NCBI GenBank assembly: GCA_030533445.1
Contig: CM060069.1
Span: 8,062,424-8,126,423, forward strand
Reading direction: 5' to 3'
Source of the DNA: Cyprinodon diabolis
Taxonomy: Eukaryota > Chordata > Actinopteri > Cyprinodontiformes > Cyprinodontidae
Length of the DNA stretch: 64,000 nt
The position numbers and the translations under genes were made by a program. Within the stretch, counting starts at the first letter, position 1; each line of letters opens with the position of its first letter. Positions 46,899 through 59,496 of the stretch are shown in pieces. The notes beneath the pieces were generated by a model that made no database searches, had not been told where the DNA came from, and saw only the letters and a program-made list of their open reading frames with translations.

Positions 46899-49272
46899 CA
46901 GGGGTCGGGAATCTTTTTGACTCAGAGAGCCATGACAGCAAAATATCTGGAAATTTATTTCAGTGAGAGCCATATAACATATTTTAAGACTGAATTCAAC
47001 TAAATGCGAGTATAATAAGCCTCTCAACTTATTTTTTAAATAATGTCGTTATAATACTCACCATTAATGCGACTTCTGGTGCTGCATGGATTTGCTGATG
47101 GCTTTGTAGTCTGGTTGGTACTTGGTAAGGTTAAGCTTCATGCAAGCATTGATGCTTTCATCCGTTAAACGTGATCGTAGGCTGGACTTGATGTTGTTAA
47201 GATGTGAGAATGACTGGTCACATGCATACGTAGATCCAAACATGGTCAATACAGCAATACTTACACGCTGCAGTGTGTGGTATGTGACAGGAAGCGCGTT
47301 CCAAGTTTTGATAATCAGCTGGTCTTCGGGTTAAAGTTTTTTCATTTCTACCCACATGTGCATGCTCGCCAACTCTGCTTTTTGTCGTGCAATTCTTTCC
47401 AAATCTTCATTCAGTAACTTGAACTTATTCACCCACATGTCTGAGGCCTTCAAGTCAGCCACTTCTGCTTCAAAATCTCTGACGGAGACACCAGGAATGT
47501 AACTCAGGTCGGCTGTGTTCAGTGAAGACTCGTTTGGATGGGTGATGAACTTGAAAAGACGAGTGTGCTCACGAAATTCTCCAAAGCGTGTTTTGAACGA
47601 CTGTAGGAGACTGGATGTGAAGCCAGCTAGCTGGCGGAGATCAAAGTTTTGAGTGGGCTCACTTGCTGTGCATGCATCTTTAAAATTTCTCAATTTTTCA
47701 AAATGTAGTAAACGACCTGTTTCAAGATCCTTGATAAAGAGCTCCAGCTTGTTTTTAAAAGCAAACACGGCTTGTTGAAGGGATAAGACTGTATTTCCTG
47801 TTCCTTGCATTTTCACATTGAGCTGGTTCAGATGTTCAGTCATATCCACAAGATAGTGAAACTTGAGGAGCCACTCAGTTTCGGCTAGCTCAGGATGCTC
47901 AATGCCTTTCATCGCAAGGAAAGTCCAGATTTCGTCCAGGCAAGCCGCAAAACGGCAAAGCACCTTCCCTCTTGACAACCAACGCACATTGCTGTGCAAA
48001 AGCAGACCATGATAGTTATTTCCAACTTCATCCAGCAGTGTTTTAAACTGGCGATCATTTAGGGCTCGGGCAACAATAAAGTTGATCACACGAATGACCA
48101 GCGACATCACCTGCCAAGCTGCCCGTCACACATCTGAGCACAAAGTGCCTCCTGGTGTAGAATGCAATGGAAACTTAGGATGGTTCTATTTTCATGTTCA
48201 CGGAGAAGCGCCACAAATCCTTTGTTTTTTCCCACCATACACGGCGCACCATCAGTACACACTGAGAGAAGTTTATCCATAGGTAGATTTTTTCTTTGAG
48301 CGAACTCCATGAAAGACTTGAATAAATCCTCACCTCTTGTGGACCCTTTTATTGGCAGAACAGCAAGACTTTCTTCGCACAGTGTGTCACCAGCAGGATA
48401 TCTTGCAATCACACTGAACTGTGACAAATTGTTTGCGTCTGTTGACTCGTCCAAAGCCAGGGAAAAGAACAGCGCTGCATTTATGTCCTTCACCTGCATT
48501 TCCTCCACTTGGTTTGCCATCATGATGGTGCGATCATGAACAGTTCTTGCCGACAGAGGCATGTCTTTTATCCGTTTGATTATCTTGTCTTTGTTCGGAA
48601 GATCATCAAAAAGTTCATTGGCTACATCAAGCATGAACGTTTTAGCATACTCACCATCTGTGAATGGTTTTCCGTTCCTCACTATTGCTAAAGATCCAGC
48701 AAAGCTAGCGGAATTATAGTCACCTTGTCGGGTCCATACGCGGAGCTGCTGCTGGCTAGCCTGCACGCTGCTCAGTAGCTCTTGGTACGCTTTCTTCCGG
48801 CTGTCCCCCGCCGGGTACTTTGATGCAAAGGTAGCATGGCGTGTGTCGAAGTGCCGCTTTACATTCAACCGTTTCATCGATGCAATTTTGTCATTGCAAA
48901 TAAGACACACCGCAGAACCTGCTCTCTCCACAAAGGCAAATTCTTCGGTCCATTCGTCCTGAAATGTACGATACTCCTCGTCTTTCTTTCTTTTTGCCAT
49001 CTTCTTCGTTGAAGGGTTAGCTGTGAGCTACTGCCCGAGCAGACTGATTCAAAAGGGGGTTTACCCAGCAACAGCCAACATAGGCTATTATTATCCAATT
49101 AAAATAATGGACTGCTCCTGCAGCCAATAGCAACCCTGAACAGGACATGAGCAGTGGAATACCGATGCATGGATTAAAACAGATTTTATTCCATCCAAAT
49201 TAAATATTATAAATTAAATATTATATATTATATTAAATAAGTGGCTCGCGAGCCATACGTTCCCGACCCCTG
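46899..49272 (-). mobile_element. Nearly complete hAT element with perfect target duplication
   Basis: The left end CAGGGGTCGGGAATC is matched in reverse by the right end (TTCCCGACCCCTG). The perfect 8-bp duplication TCTTAAAG lies on both sides (46891-46898, 49273-49280). The 2374-bp body carries one transposase gene on the minus strand with two lesions. The clean duplication suggests recent insertion. Confidence 0.95.
47064..49000 (-). pseudogene. hAT transposase (ZBED/GTF2IRD2-like), one frameshift and one stop
   Basis: The start at 49000 (MAKRKKDEEYRTFQDEW) is followed by a zinc finger (CLICNDKI to HFDTRH, C-x2-C-x14-H-x4-H). Next come catalytic-domain landmarks LDESTD, CTDGAPCMVG and HCILHQEALC. 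A one-base loss near 48107-48115 shifts the frame after CDGQLG. The second segment continues through VMSLVIRVI and NVRWLSRGK and ends in an in-frame TAA at 47331 after MKKL. Beyond it the same frame runs on through PEDQLI to the hATC dimerisation motif (STYACDQSFSHLN) and a stop at 47064. Otherwise full length, about 640 codons. Confidence 0.9.
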
Positions 49273-49280
49273 TCTTAAAG

Positions 49281-49335
49281 TATCAGAAACCTAAATTCCC
49301 AGCTGGCTTGGAATAGAAAAGAACATAAAATCACA

Positions 49336-49426
<91 letters not shown>

Positions 49427-50918
49427 TGTGTGTGTAAAACAAGAAAAACCTTATGGAGAATTTTGGTATGTGTTCTGCTTCAAACAGCAATACATTAATA
49501 TGTTATCATCTAATAAAATGCAGTTTATTACTTGGTATATAACAGAAAGTGAGTTCAGGTTTATATTGCTTAATTTCCCTGATCATAAGTTCCAATTTAC
49601 TTAATAGGTGTTGGCTAATAATAGAAACTATTATGTGATAACATAATGGTAATCCTCCACCAAAAGTCTCCATTGTTACAAAGTCACATACAATTGTAAT
49701 AATAACATGAAGGTTATCATTTTATTATATTTTATTTTATTATATACCTTAGTCTTGAGGTAATTATCTAAAAAAGTTTTTTTCTTGTTACCAAGTACTG
49801 TAGTGTGACATGCTATATTACTACCATTTTATTACATGGTAATTGATGTACTGTAAAAGAAAGTGTTACCGATAAAGTTTTATTGCAAACTAAAGTATGT
49901 GTATTAGGGTGATGACTTGTTGAGTTTTTTTCTCAAATTTATTTTCTGTAGCACGAATGAATGAACTTTCGTCTATTAATGACTAAAATGTTTATTCCAT
50001 TGACTTATTGAAAAGGGTCACGCACAAACCTCTTTGAAAAGAAACACTATTACTATCTATGGAACTAAATTGGTTAAGCCCGAGGAATTACTCACAAACA
50101 GTACCAAATGCACTAACAATAACTGAAACACTTTTCATTTGTTCTTGTGGGCAGCTGTGATATGATTGGTTAAAATGATCATGAGTATGAAATAAGAAGA
50201 CTTTTGACCTGCATTCAAATTTGAGAATTTTTTTCTGTGCTGAAGATTTTGATGAACTATCTGCAGTTCTGAATGAAGACCAAAAAGGTCTCAAATGCTT
50301 GACAACCCACTGGAAAACAGATGAATCTCCAATCAACATTCCCCGGAGCAAACAGGGCTGTGAACGTGCGATCAAAGTTATGCAAGATTTGCATGAGTCC
50401 TGCCAAAACAAGGACAATCTTCCACTGAGATTCATCCTGTCCAATGACATTAGCATTGCCAATTGACTTCCTTGTGTGTTTTCTAACCCTATTTAATGTT
50501 ATACATGTGACTCTTGAGTTTGTGTTCAATTTTGACCATGCTTCCAGTGACTTTAAAAACTGGCCAAAAAGCTGATAAATAAAAATGTTTATCTCATTTT
50601 CTGCGTGAGGTTATTTTTTTTTAATCAAATCACCTTAAAGTCGTAGGGACTTTAAATCATTCTGGCTTAAACATGTACTGTATATAAATGTACTCTTTAT
50701 CAGTCTGTATTTTCCCTAAATTTTGAATATTTCCATTTAAAAAAAAAAATTTTTTTTTCGTTATCTTCTGCAGGCCAGTTAGTTATACGTCAGCATGACC
50801 ACCTAAATTCCACCAATCAGATATCAACGGTCATCTGTCAATCTAATTTTTTCGGTTATAGCATCTTGAGTCATATATCACAGCTAATATATGCAACGGT
50901 TGAAATAGGAAATAAGAA
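49281..50918. other. AT-rich non-coding DNA with a long (AT)n microsatellite
   Basis: About 40 AT dinucleotides run from roughly 49340 to 49421. An open frame of 81 codons at 50221-50466 (+) resembles no family I know. The rest is AT-rich without visible genes. Confidence 0.6.
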
Positions 50919-51116
50919 TCATTTCCTTTCCCACTGAGTTCCGTCCCAGTGTTCACTGGGATGGATGTCTGTGTCTTCAGCAGGCGTAGAGCTAACAGAA
51001 CTGACAGCGTTTTGAGGCAAGGGCTCAAACATGTACGGCTGTAAGCCTTCTACACCAAACCAAGCTTCTGCCGCCCTGGCGTCCTCTTCCACATCATCTT
51101 TGTCCCCGCTTTCCTC
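50919..51116 (-). pseudogene. Possible transposon-associated acidic ORF end fragment
   Basis: An open stretch of about 65 codons ends at TGA (50921-50919). It is acidic and Ser/Glu-rich and contains GLQPYMFEPL. Proteins with a similar acidic segment and YxFEP motif occur in fish repeat families bearing P2X7-type cysteine-rich domains, as far as I recall. The cysteine-rich part is not seen here. Function unknown. Confidence 0.25.
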
Positions 51117-51234
51117 TAAATAAAAAATGGATGACGGAGGAGACTCATCCAGTGAAGACAGGTGTTGCAGTCAGCTCATACCCCCAGGAGATCTCGTGCG
51201 CCCTCTGGTGGAGAAAGTGGACAAAACCTCCAGA

Positions 51235-51560
51235 TCCCAATAACTGATACCATTTTCAGAGCCAAAAGTTTATTCAACTATTGTCACCCATTCCAGGTAG
51301 GCAATAAAAATTTATACTGGATTCACTTTGTATTTTTCTTTTTCCTGCTTCACAAAGGTAGGCAGCAGCTTGACAAAGCCATGATGGCAATTATTTTACA
51401 TCCAAGTAGTATGTAGTTCTCCAAAATATACACACACATCAATTTCAAACAGATGGTATCGGTTTGGTATTGGCCAATACTGTGCAGCCAGGTATCGAGT
51501 ATCGCATCAGGGCCAAAAAAATTGCATCGGTGCAACACAGCTAAAAACACCCCTACATGC
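51235..51560. mobile_element. hAT-type repeat fragment
   Basis: Degenerate GGTATCGG, GTATCGAGTATCG and GCATCGGTGCA motifs are typical of fish hAT-derived repeats whose ends resemble the one at 63807. No clean ends or duplication. Confidence 0.35.
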
Positions 51561-51639
51561 CTTCTTCAGCATTCTAATTTGTCATGCAGGCATGCATAAA
51601 TACAAGCCAGTTTTTTATTTATTGACTGTGAACAATACC

Positions 51640-51935
51640 CTCTGCAATATGTTGAATGTGCAATATTTCTCCACCTGTATATAAGCCATCCGGATTGTAC
51701 ATATTTTTATTTCTTATTTTTTTATTTCTTATTTTTATTTTGCTTTTCATTGTGTGTGATACATGTACACTTGCACCTTAATCCTATTTATCTTGATATA
51801 CTGTATATATATTGCTTATTCTTAATGCACCTTTTTCCTCCCTGTTTGCACCTTCTGTAACTTCTATGCCAATATGTGACGAGTGAATTTCTCCGCTGTG
51901 AGATCAATAAAGCTCATCTAATCTAATCTAATCTT
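51640..51935 (+). mobile_element. LINE 3' terminal fragment with (TCTAA)n tail
   Basis: AT-rich 3' UTR-like sequence ends in GATCAATAAAGCTCATC followed by TCTAATCTAATCTAATC, the terminal pattern of CR1/L2/Rex-group LINEs. Confidence 0.55.
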
Positions 51936-51979
51936 AAACAATCAATCAGTGAAATACTTTTATAATTGGCTTAACAGTC

Positions 51980-52548
51980 TTTTAGGTTTATTGTGGAGTC
52001 CCTCAGGATTCTATCCTGGGACCTTTATTGTTTGCTCTTTTCCTCCTTTCTCTCAAAGAGATTTTTATCAAACATGGTATAGCGTACCATTTCTGTGCTC
52101 ATAACTGTCAACTTTATTATCCAATTGCTAAAAACAGCCACTGCCCCCTGACACCCCTTCTTGACTGTCTGGGTGATGTCAAGGCTTGGTTGTCAAAAAG
52201 CTTTCTGAAGCTTAATGAGAGCAAAACAGAGGTGATGGTGTTTGGAAGTGCCATCTCTGACTTGGGACCTTTGAAGCATTTTGTGCGTTCCAAAGTAACC
52301 AGACTTGGTGTTACTATAGACAGTGATTTTAAACTGAATGAACAAATAAATAGTGTTTTAAAATCGTGTTTTTATCATCTCCATCTTTTATCTAACGTAA
52401 AACTGTTTTTATCTTTTAACCTCTTTGAGCAGATTTTACACTTTTATTTCTAGCCGTCTGGACTACTGCAATGCACTTTATTCAGGCATTAGCCACCGAG
52501 CTCTCTCCCATCTGCAGTTGGTCCAAAATGCAGCGGCTCGTCTTTTAA
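51980..52548 (+). pseudogene. L2-like LINE reverse transcriptase fragment
   Basis: The translation begins GVPQDSILGPLLF. It continues through a position where YADD would be expected but reads CAHN (about 52098-52109), then WLSKSFLKLNESKTEVMVFG. After a frameshift near 52445 it reads SSRLDYCNALY and LQLVQNAAARLL. This is the typical L2-clade arrangement with the catalytic box lost. A further scrap, CFFPTAIRLL (52565-52597), looks Rex1-like. Confidence 0.8.
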
Positions 52549-52599
52549 CAGGGACCAGCTGCAACTGCTTCTTCCCCACCGCCATAAGACTGCTGGCCT

Positions 52600-54469
52600 G
52601 TTAGAAAATAAACTCTAAATCATGTCACAGACTCTGCGTCACACTGATGACACCAAACCAAAATACTGCATATTTGCACCATAAATGCTCTAAACTTCCA
52701 TATCAATTCGTTTTTTGCACCATTTTTTTATTCCTTCACTGTTTACTGTTTAATAGCCGTTCCCCCTCTTGTACAGGGTCTTGCATGTGGATTTGAAAAA
52801 AGTTATGAATACCTTTAATGAGATGTAAATTTTTCTGTTATAAAAAAATAGTGTTAGTGGATATTTTGATGGCAAAAATGAATGTTAATGTAAAAACAAG
52901 AAACGCCTACTTGCTCGAATATTTTAAGAAAAATAACAAAAGTGCTTCTGTAAGAATTTCATGAAGAAAACGCTTTTTTGGTGCCATGTAACCTTAGAGG
53001 CATTAATGCTGATACTGGCACTTGCATTTTTTTGTTTATAAACCTAAATATATTTTTTACCTTATTTTCTTTACTTTTTAACTTTTTTTTCCAACCTAAT
53101 TTAGAGGAGGTAATATATCATTAAAGGGTTCATCTAATTGGTCAAATGCCAAAATAAGATGTGCAGCCATGTAGCAGTATCTTTGCTGAATGGCTGGATA
53201 TAGATTTTCTGCTTCTAGACCTCACTGAGGGACGGGTAAGGGTATGCAAATGATCAAAAATACTAACTTGCCCTATAAAGGGTTAACAAAACTTAAAAAA
53301 TACTTTTTAACAGCCTGGCGACCTGTCCAGGGTGTAGCCCACCTCTCACCCATAGACTGCTGGACAGTGAACACACTGCCACCCTCACTGAATAAGACGG
53401 TTGATTGATTCATGGATGAATGGAATTACTTTAATATGCATATGAAAGAAATGCTGTTTTTATTTTCTGAAACAAGCTGTGATCATTTATTTTACAAGAA
53501 CACCAAATTTGACAGGGTGCCATTGTTGCTTTAGCCCAGAATAGAATAATTTTGGACATTTTAGACAAAACAAGGCCTGTCATTCACAGAAACATCAGTA
53601 CAGAAGTTAGTGGAAAAGCAATAAGATGATCCACAGGACAAGTGGGAAGATTTTACAATAGAAAACTGATGGAATGGTCTGTACTAATGCACTTTATCAA
53701 GACAGAGAATCCGTCTGCAATCAGCCCCTCACAGATTCCACAGCCACAGCTGCAACGGGGAACGCTGACAGTAGCAAGGCGGCTGCCATGGATTCTGAAC
53801 CACAGCGCCTTGTGATAAAAATAAAATAGTGGGACATTTCTATTGGCCTGTATGGAGCAAATACTTTTTTATTAATCAGTGTGTTTATTAGGAATGAGTA
53901 TCTGTTTTGGGCTTGAAGCGATGAAAAGATAGATTGGAAGAAAAAAAAAACATTTCAAAATATAGAATATGTAAATTTAAAGGAAAATTTAGAAAAAAAA
54001 TAAAACAAATCATTTGAAAAGAAATTGAAAGAAAAAAATCATAGAAAAACAAACTGCATTTTTTTCTGATCTCAATTTTTAAAAAGTCCAAATTATAATT
54101 AAAAAAAAAAGTGTTATTTTCTTGCAACAGAAATAAAACAAAATGAATTTCATATTAGAATTATTTTTGTATCATTAAATGCAAAAACTTAATTTTACTT
54201 TTGTGCAAATATAATTTAGAGCTTGTACTTTTTCTCCTTTAAGTAAAGGACTTCAATTGTGTTTGTGTCACTTGATGAGATGATTGGAGTCTGTTGTACT
54301 AATGCTTGTTAGGAAATAAAACCTGCAGCCACACGGCCCTTTCTGGAACCAGTTTGACACCCCTGCTTTAGATGGCTCTCCTCTGGTAGCATCACTTTGC
54401 AACATCTTTTTATCTTTTTTAATCATACACCTTTCACAGATTATAAAAATTATGAAGGCAACTCTTTTT
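52600..54469. other. AT-rich non-coding DNA with repeat scraps
   Basis: At about 53306-53420 there is a GGCGACCTGTCCAGGGTGTA segment followed by ATGGATGAATGG, the common 3' end of a fish LINE family. At 54350-54366 the sequence CCAGTTTGACACCCCTG looks like the right end of a hAT. A/T-homopolymer runs fill 53930-54130. No gene seen. Confidence 0.5.
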
Positions 54470-54645
54470 GTGAGTTTGTCCAGATAAGCATGTCTGGAGT
54501 ATTTTTTTTTTTCTTTAAATAGAGAGCAGGTGCTGTAGGCAGAGAGTGGAAGGCAGTTCCAAAAGCTCGGGACCACAATCTGAAAAACTTGGGTCTTTAC
54601 AGGTCTTAAAAATAAGTTGCAGACAATTCCTTTAATCTCAAGCAA
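54470..54645 (-). pseudogene. L2-like LINE C-terminal fragment
   Basis: The minus strand reads VFQIVVPSFWNCLPLSAYS followed by a Lys-rich stretch, matching the conserved end of L2-type ORF2 (pattern AAPxLWNSLPL). It is isolated from any catalytic part. Confidence 0.6.
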
Positions 54646-54868
54646 AGTGTATTCAGATCCTTTTTAAAGCTAAACTTTTAGAATAATTTGTAAACCATTG
54701 ACTAACTTTACAAATATAAATTATTTGCAATGTCATTTTCATTAAAATCCCCAGGCTGAACCATTTTCTGTGCTCAATCATTCAAATTTAAATCTCACAC
54801 TTAAAGTTTGGAAATTCCTGTTTGATATTCAAAGATTTCAGATTTTTTTATTTTTCTATTTCTTTTAA

Positions 54869-55360
54869 AGCTACAGTGTGTAATTTTCAGCGACGTCTAG
54901 CGGTCAGACTGCAGACTGCAGCAACATGAACATCTCCCCCCCACCGCTTCTCCCCCCCACCAGTACGGCGAGCGTTACGGGACAAAATGTCTTCCGCATC
55001 ACCTACCTTCTCAAGTGATGAGGTTTGTTTACATAGATAATTTTACAGATAGTATTTCATTAGTCTGTGTGTTCAGTACCGTCTCAGTTCATCTCTCTCA
55101 ACTTGCCGTAGTTACTTTCGAGCGTAATGATGGGCGATCTCGCAATCGCTAGTTTGTTGGCTCTGCGCAGCCGTAGCGCAAAGATGTCTCCCTCCATGGC
55201 TGCGAGACCCGCTCCTATGTAATTATAAATAACGAATTCTAAGGCAACGCAAATATTAAGTTTAAGAGGCTGAGCTCGTAGAGGATGATAAATAACATAG
55301 TTATGTATAATGTATTACATTTCTGACTGTATATCCCTGTAATTATTACACACTGTAGCT
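54869..55360. mobile_element. MITE with TTAA target duplication
   Basis: The inverted ends AGCTACAGTGTGTAA and TTACACACTGTAGCT are flanked by TTAA (54865-54868, 55361-55364). Length 492 bp, non-coding. Confidence 0.85.
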
Positions 55361-55364
55361 TTAA

Positions 55365-58300
55365 AATGAATTTATTTTTCTAAGGTAATTTGGGCGCCTC
55401 CTATTGGCCATTACAGAAAATACAGCCACTTAACATTACCTATTGAGACCAAGTTCAACATCCATCCTCTAGAATCCTCTTACGTAATTTTAAGACATTG
55501 AGGTGGAGAGTCAGAGGAAACATCCATTAAAGATTCAGTTGGATTTATTGTTCTGCAACAGGAGGCTGAACAGAAAAGCTTGTTTGCAATCAGATGATTA
55601 AGTTTACAAAAAGAGGAGGGATTATTTTGTTAACCAACCTTTATTGCTCTCGATGCACATTAAGTCACAACATTACATTTTGAACAGCATTTTTGGGTAG
55701 AAACTCCATTTTAAATCCATATTCGTTTCACTTAATGTTCATTACATTAGGGTTATTAATAAAAGAAAAAGCAGGAGTGCATCCAAAGGCACTAAATGTA
55801 TGGAGTGAATTTTATTCCATTATTGTTGAAAGAGAACATTTGATTTTAAAAAAAAATGCAATTCTTAAGTTCAACTTTTAAAAACGTAAGTTTTGAGAGT
55901 AACTTTGCACTTTTAGGTAGTTTTTTTTTTTTTCAAAAACGGTTTTATTTAAAAAAAAAAAAAATGTATTTGAAAGTTAAACCTGAAAACAGCAAATGCA
56001 ATTTTACTTTTTTATTTCCATTTACAAATCTAGTTTTCTTTTAGCAATAGTAAAATGAAATTCACCCCATACAGATCTTTACATCAATTAGAAACAAAAA
56101 GCTGCACATTTAACTTAACATATTTATATTTAAAATAAAAAAATAAAAAAAAGAAACCTTCCCTTGGTGCTTCCAGTGTTAAAGAACAGGAATCAAGAGG
56201 AGCAGGATTTCTTAACAAAAAACACAAAACGTATTATTTCTTTATCTGTGAAATGGTAGAACAAGGCTTTTATCCAACATAGGATCTCTATACTACGTTT
56301 ATTTTTCACATTAAGGCACAGATGCATAACCGTGGACAGTGTGCAGCTAAAACGATGCTCATAGCAGTGGAGTTCGTTTAGGTCAGAACATTTTAAATAG
56401 ACAAACGCTGCCAGAGCGGCCATGAGGCAGAAATGAAGAGGAGGTAAACAGTGACGGGAATAAGGCAACTTTCCCACCTGCTAGCTTTTCATGAAAATGT
56501 TACGGTTCAGTTATTTACAGTCAGTCTTAGGACACTTTATAATTATTGCATATATAGACCATTTTAAATGAAGCGCAAGTGATTTTTCTCACCTTTGTTT
56601 TGTAAATCATGATAAAACACCCAAATCTGAAGCGAATCAAATCTTCCTATCTGCGCTATTTCAGATCGCTTTACCCTGAGAAAAGGCTTTGCCTCAAAAC
56701 AGGTCCAACTTTACAGCTGCAAATGATTAATAAAAAGGATTTACACAGTTTTTAACCTTAGAGTGCTACTTCCCAGGATGCAGTTACCCTGAGGAGCTTC
56801 ATAAAGAGCTTTTGCAGCATCGTCAAGGTGTTTAAATGACGCCAGGAGGACAGAGATGCAGGAAGCTAAAGGAAACTATTCAAACCTTTTGCAGATAACA
56901 GGAAGGCTGAACAAATTCCAGCAATATTTTCTATAAAATAATCATAACCTCAAGCAGTCTTAGCAAGGGAAATTGTGTTACTGCACTGGCATATTATTTT
57001 GAGTTAAGATTTATCACACATTAATAATCCAACAGAATCTAATCTCTAATACATACATCTCAAAACAAAATCAACTAGACATTTTTTGCGGTTTTAGACA
57101 AAATCATTAAGTTTGAAGCATTCAGGGCACATTGGTTATATATTTCTATCAGGACAGGAGATAGGAGGACTTAGTATTTTACTTTTAGAGGGGGATCAAT
57201 AAGCAGACAGTAGAAGATGTCTTAAAGATGATTTTTATACAGAATTTAAACCAAATTAAGTTATAGAGTTTCTGATTAATCAATTACTAAATTATTTAAA
57301 TAAGGGCTGCAATCAATTATTTTAGTAATCGATTTATCACCTGGTTATTTTTTCAATTAATCTTTTAGTCTAAAATATGCTTTAACTCAATTAACATTTT
57401 TTAAATAAACCCTTTGATTTAAAAAATTGCATTTTGAGTAAGTTTTGATATTTAGATTATCTAATTTAATCTGTAACAGAAAATTTATCATATATTTTAT
57501 GTTTAAAAATTGCTTTATATTCGTGGGAGTTTTGCCTAAATTACCACATTTAATATGTTACTCTTGTAGCCAAAGTTATGCTTTATAATCTGTAATTATA
57601 ACACTTGGTTAGGATTTGATTCCCAAATTAGATAATTTCAGTAATCCATTTAAATTTATTTATCAAATTTTTTCACCTCTAATTTTATTAATTAAAAGAA
57701 TAAAAGGCGAATTATTCAGTGAATATTATTTTTTCCTCTAACTCCTAAGGAGTAAACTGAACCTGCATTATTTAAGGAAACTCAGGAGAAAACAAAGTGA
57801 TCAAAGGTTTAAAGATGGTCTCAGAGATTCACCTTTTAAAAATGTTTACAGCTTCATAACAATAGAGGTCGAGTGCTTGTTTTTTTTTTTCCAGGTTTGT
57901 CCAAAACAGAGGAGCTCACAGATTCTGACCATCCTGCAACTTTTAGAACCAACAGGAGCTAATTAAGCCAATGTGTGGGCACCAAACGTCTGCAGAGCTG
58001 AATGACTGATTGGAGATTTCAGCCATTTTCAGGTTTGTTTGAAGAAGGGATGCAATTAAAGGTACAGAGAGACATTTAGTCCAGTTTTGATGAATTATTT
58101 TGGAAAATGCATCAATTCCAAAAAAAAAAAAAAGAACGGGAAGAAAAAGGAAAGCTAGACAGGAAGTCTGACATGGAAAGCGTAAAGGGCATCAGATACT
58201 TTTCAAAATAAGAGGGAAATATGGAAGGAAAAAAAATATCACAAAAAAAAAAGCGTATACCTGCATTAGCTCTATTAAAGGACCAAATTAAAGACTTCTG

Positions 58301-58571
58301 ACCAGTTTTTTTGGTAACCATGGTGATTACAAGTATAGGATGCACAATAAGATCTGCAATTATTTAAAACTGATTTACAGTGATGTGATCTTAATAATAT
58401 TTCATCTTTAACGCTCGAGTGGAATAAATTAGTCCTAAAATATACTTATTTCAAAATCAACTTCATAAAGTTAAAGCTTTAGGAAAAAAAGAAAAAGTTA
58501 AAATCTGGAACAAAAGTCTTGAAGGATGCTTCTCTCCTCTCCTAACCTGTAATAAAGTCGTCTGTTCTGGG
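55365..58571. other. AT-rich non-coding DNA, possibly distal 3' UTR of marveld2
   Basis: No gene recognised. About 57302-57720 contains AGGGCTGCAATCAATTATTTTAG-like sequence related to the hAT at 59738. Several minus-strand AATAAA-type signals occur, so a long 3' UTR is possible but not shown. Confidence 0.4.
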
Positions 58572-58577
58572 TTTATT
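58572..58577 (-). terminator. Candidate polyadenylation signal for marveld2
   Basis: First AATAAA on the minus strand, about 340 nt past the stop codon. Other copies lie further downstream, so the used site is uncertain. Confidence 0.35.
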
Positions 58578-58916
58578 AGACATCAGTCTGCATCTGCGCA
58601 CAATTACAGTAAAAAAAAATACAGATCTAAACATCAGGTTTGATTCTAGTGAAGAAAAGCTCAGAGAAGTGCTGAGGTGGAGAAATTTGTAACCTGTTCG
58701 GTTCCAGGTGCTTTTCTAGAAATAGCATTCTGAGAATCTTCAGAAAATATAAAGCATGTTTGCCCTTTTAATCTTCCTCTTGCGATCTTTGAAAAAATGC
58801 TTACAGACATTCTGACAAACTAATAACTCGTTTGAATTAGCCTTCGTTTGCCCTTCAGTGCCATTTTCACCGCTAGTGGCTGGCTAGCGGCGGCAGCCTG
58901 GCGTTCAGGCCGAGCT

Positions 58917-59036
58917 TTAGCTGTATCCGTCGTTCCACTCCATGACTTTGTCGTACTCCTGTATCCTTTGTTTGATGTGCGACAGTTTGCTCTTCAGATA
59001 CTCGCATCTCTCCTTCTTCTCCAGGAAGGTGGGGTC
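58917..59036 (-). CDS. marveld2: marveld2 (tricellulin), last coding exon
   Basis: The exon follows an acceptor ending TAG at 59039-59037 and encodes 39 codons to TAA (58919-58917). It begins [13 protein letters not shown] and ends [15 protein letters not shown]. This is the terminal part of the occludin/ELL domain, an antiparallel helical hairpin. In tricellulin this domain sits at the cytoplasmic C-terminus and binds tight-junction scaffold partners at tricellular contacts. The strong match of the final helix and the YS terminus to vertebrate tricellulin separates it from occludin and ELL. In phase with exon B. Confidence 0.88.
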   Translation of the reverse strand, partial: DPTFLEKKERCEYLKSKLSHIKQRIQEYDKVMEWNDGYS

Positions 59037-59496
59037 CTAGAGGCGGAGCAACAGAAGCAGGAGTTAGTGGGAGACTAGGAGGCATTTTGCTCCTCATTTC
59101 TTCAGTCTGGACCCAGACTCCTTGTTCTGTGTGAGGATAGGAACCTGAGACGTCTTTATCCTCTGAGTTCCTGTTTCTATTGTTTAGTTTTAATACATAA
59201 TTAAAACTTCTGTTGTCATGCTTTCATTAAAAGCTCAAATAGGAGCCACCAGAAAACCCTGTAAGCAAAAAGAATCCAAACAAACTCAGAGACACCTGGA
59301 ATAGATCAGCATGTGTTTAAAGTGAGAGTATTTTCTCTTATTTTAATGGGATGAAGGTTTTTTGCCATTAAAGGTATAGTGGAGAATTTTCTTTTTCTGG
59401 GTGGATCATCAAAATAAGTGGTTTTCCTAACTGTCAATCATTCTGGTGATGAGTTAACGTAAGGCCGTCCAACGTGCTAATCCCAATTTTCCCTTA

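Noticed and set aside
49275..49490. ORF of 71 codons over the AT microsatellite
   Set aside because: It is mostly an Ile-Tyr repeat produced by the (AT)n tract.
50221..50466. ORF of 81 codons on the + strand
   Set aside because: No recognised family, no neighbouring exon signals, and an AT-rich setting. Kept only as a note.
53888..54127. Phe-rich ORF of 79 codons
   Set aside because: It arises from poly-A runs read in reverse, with no motif.
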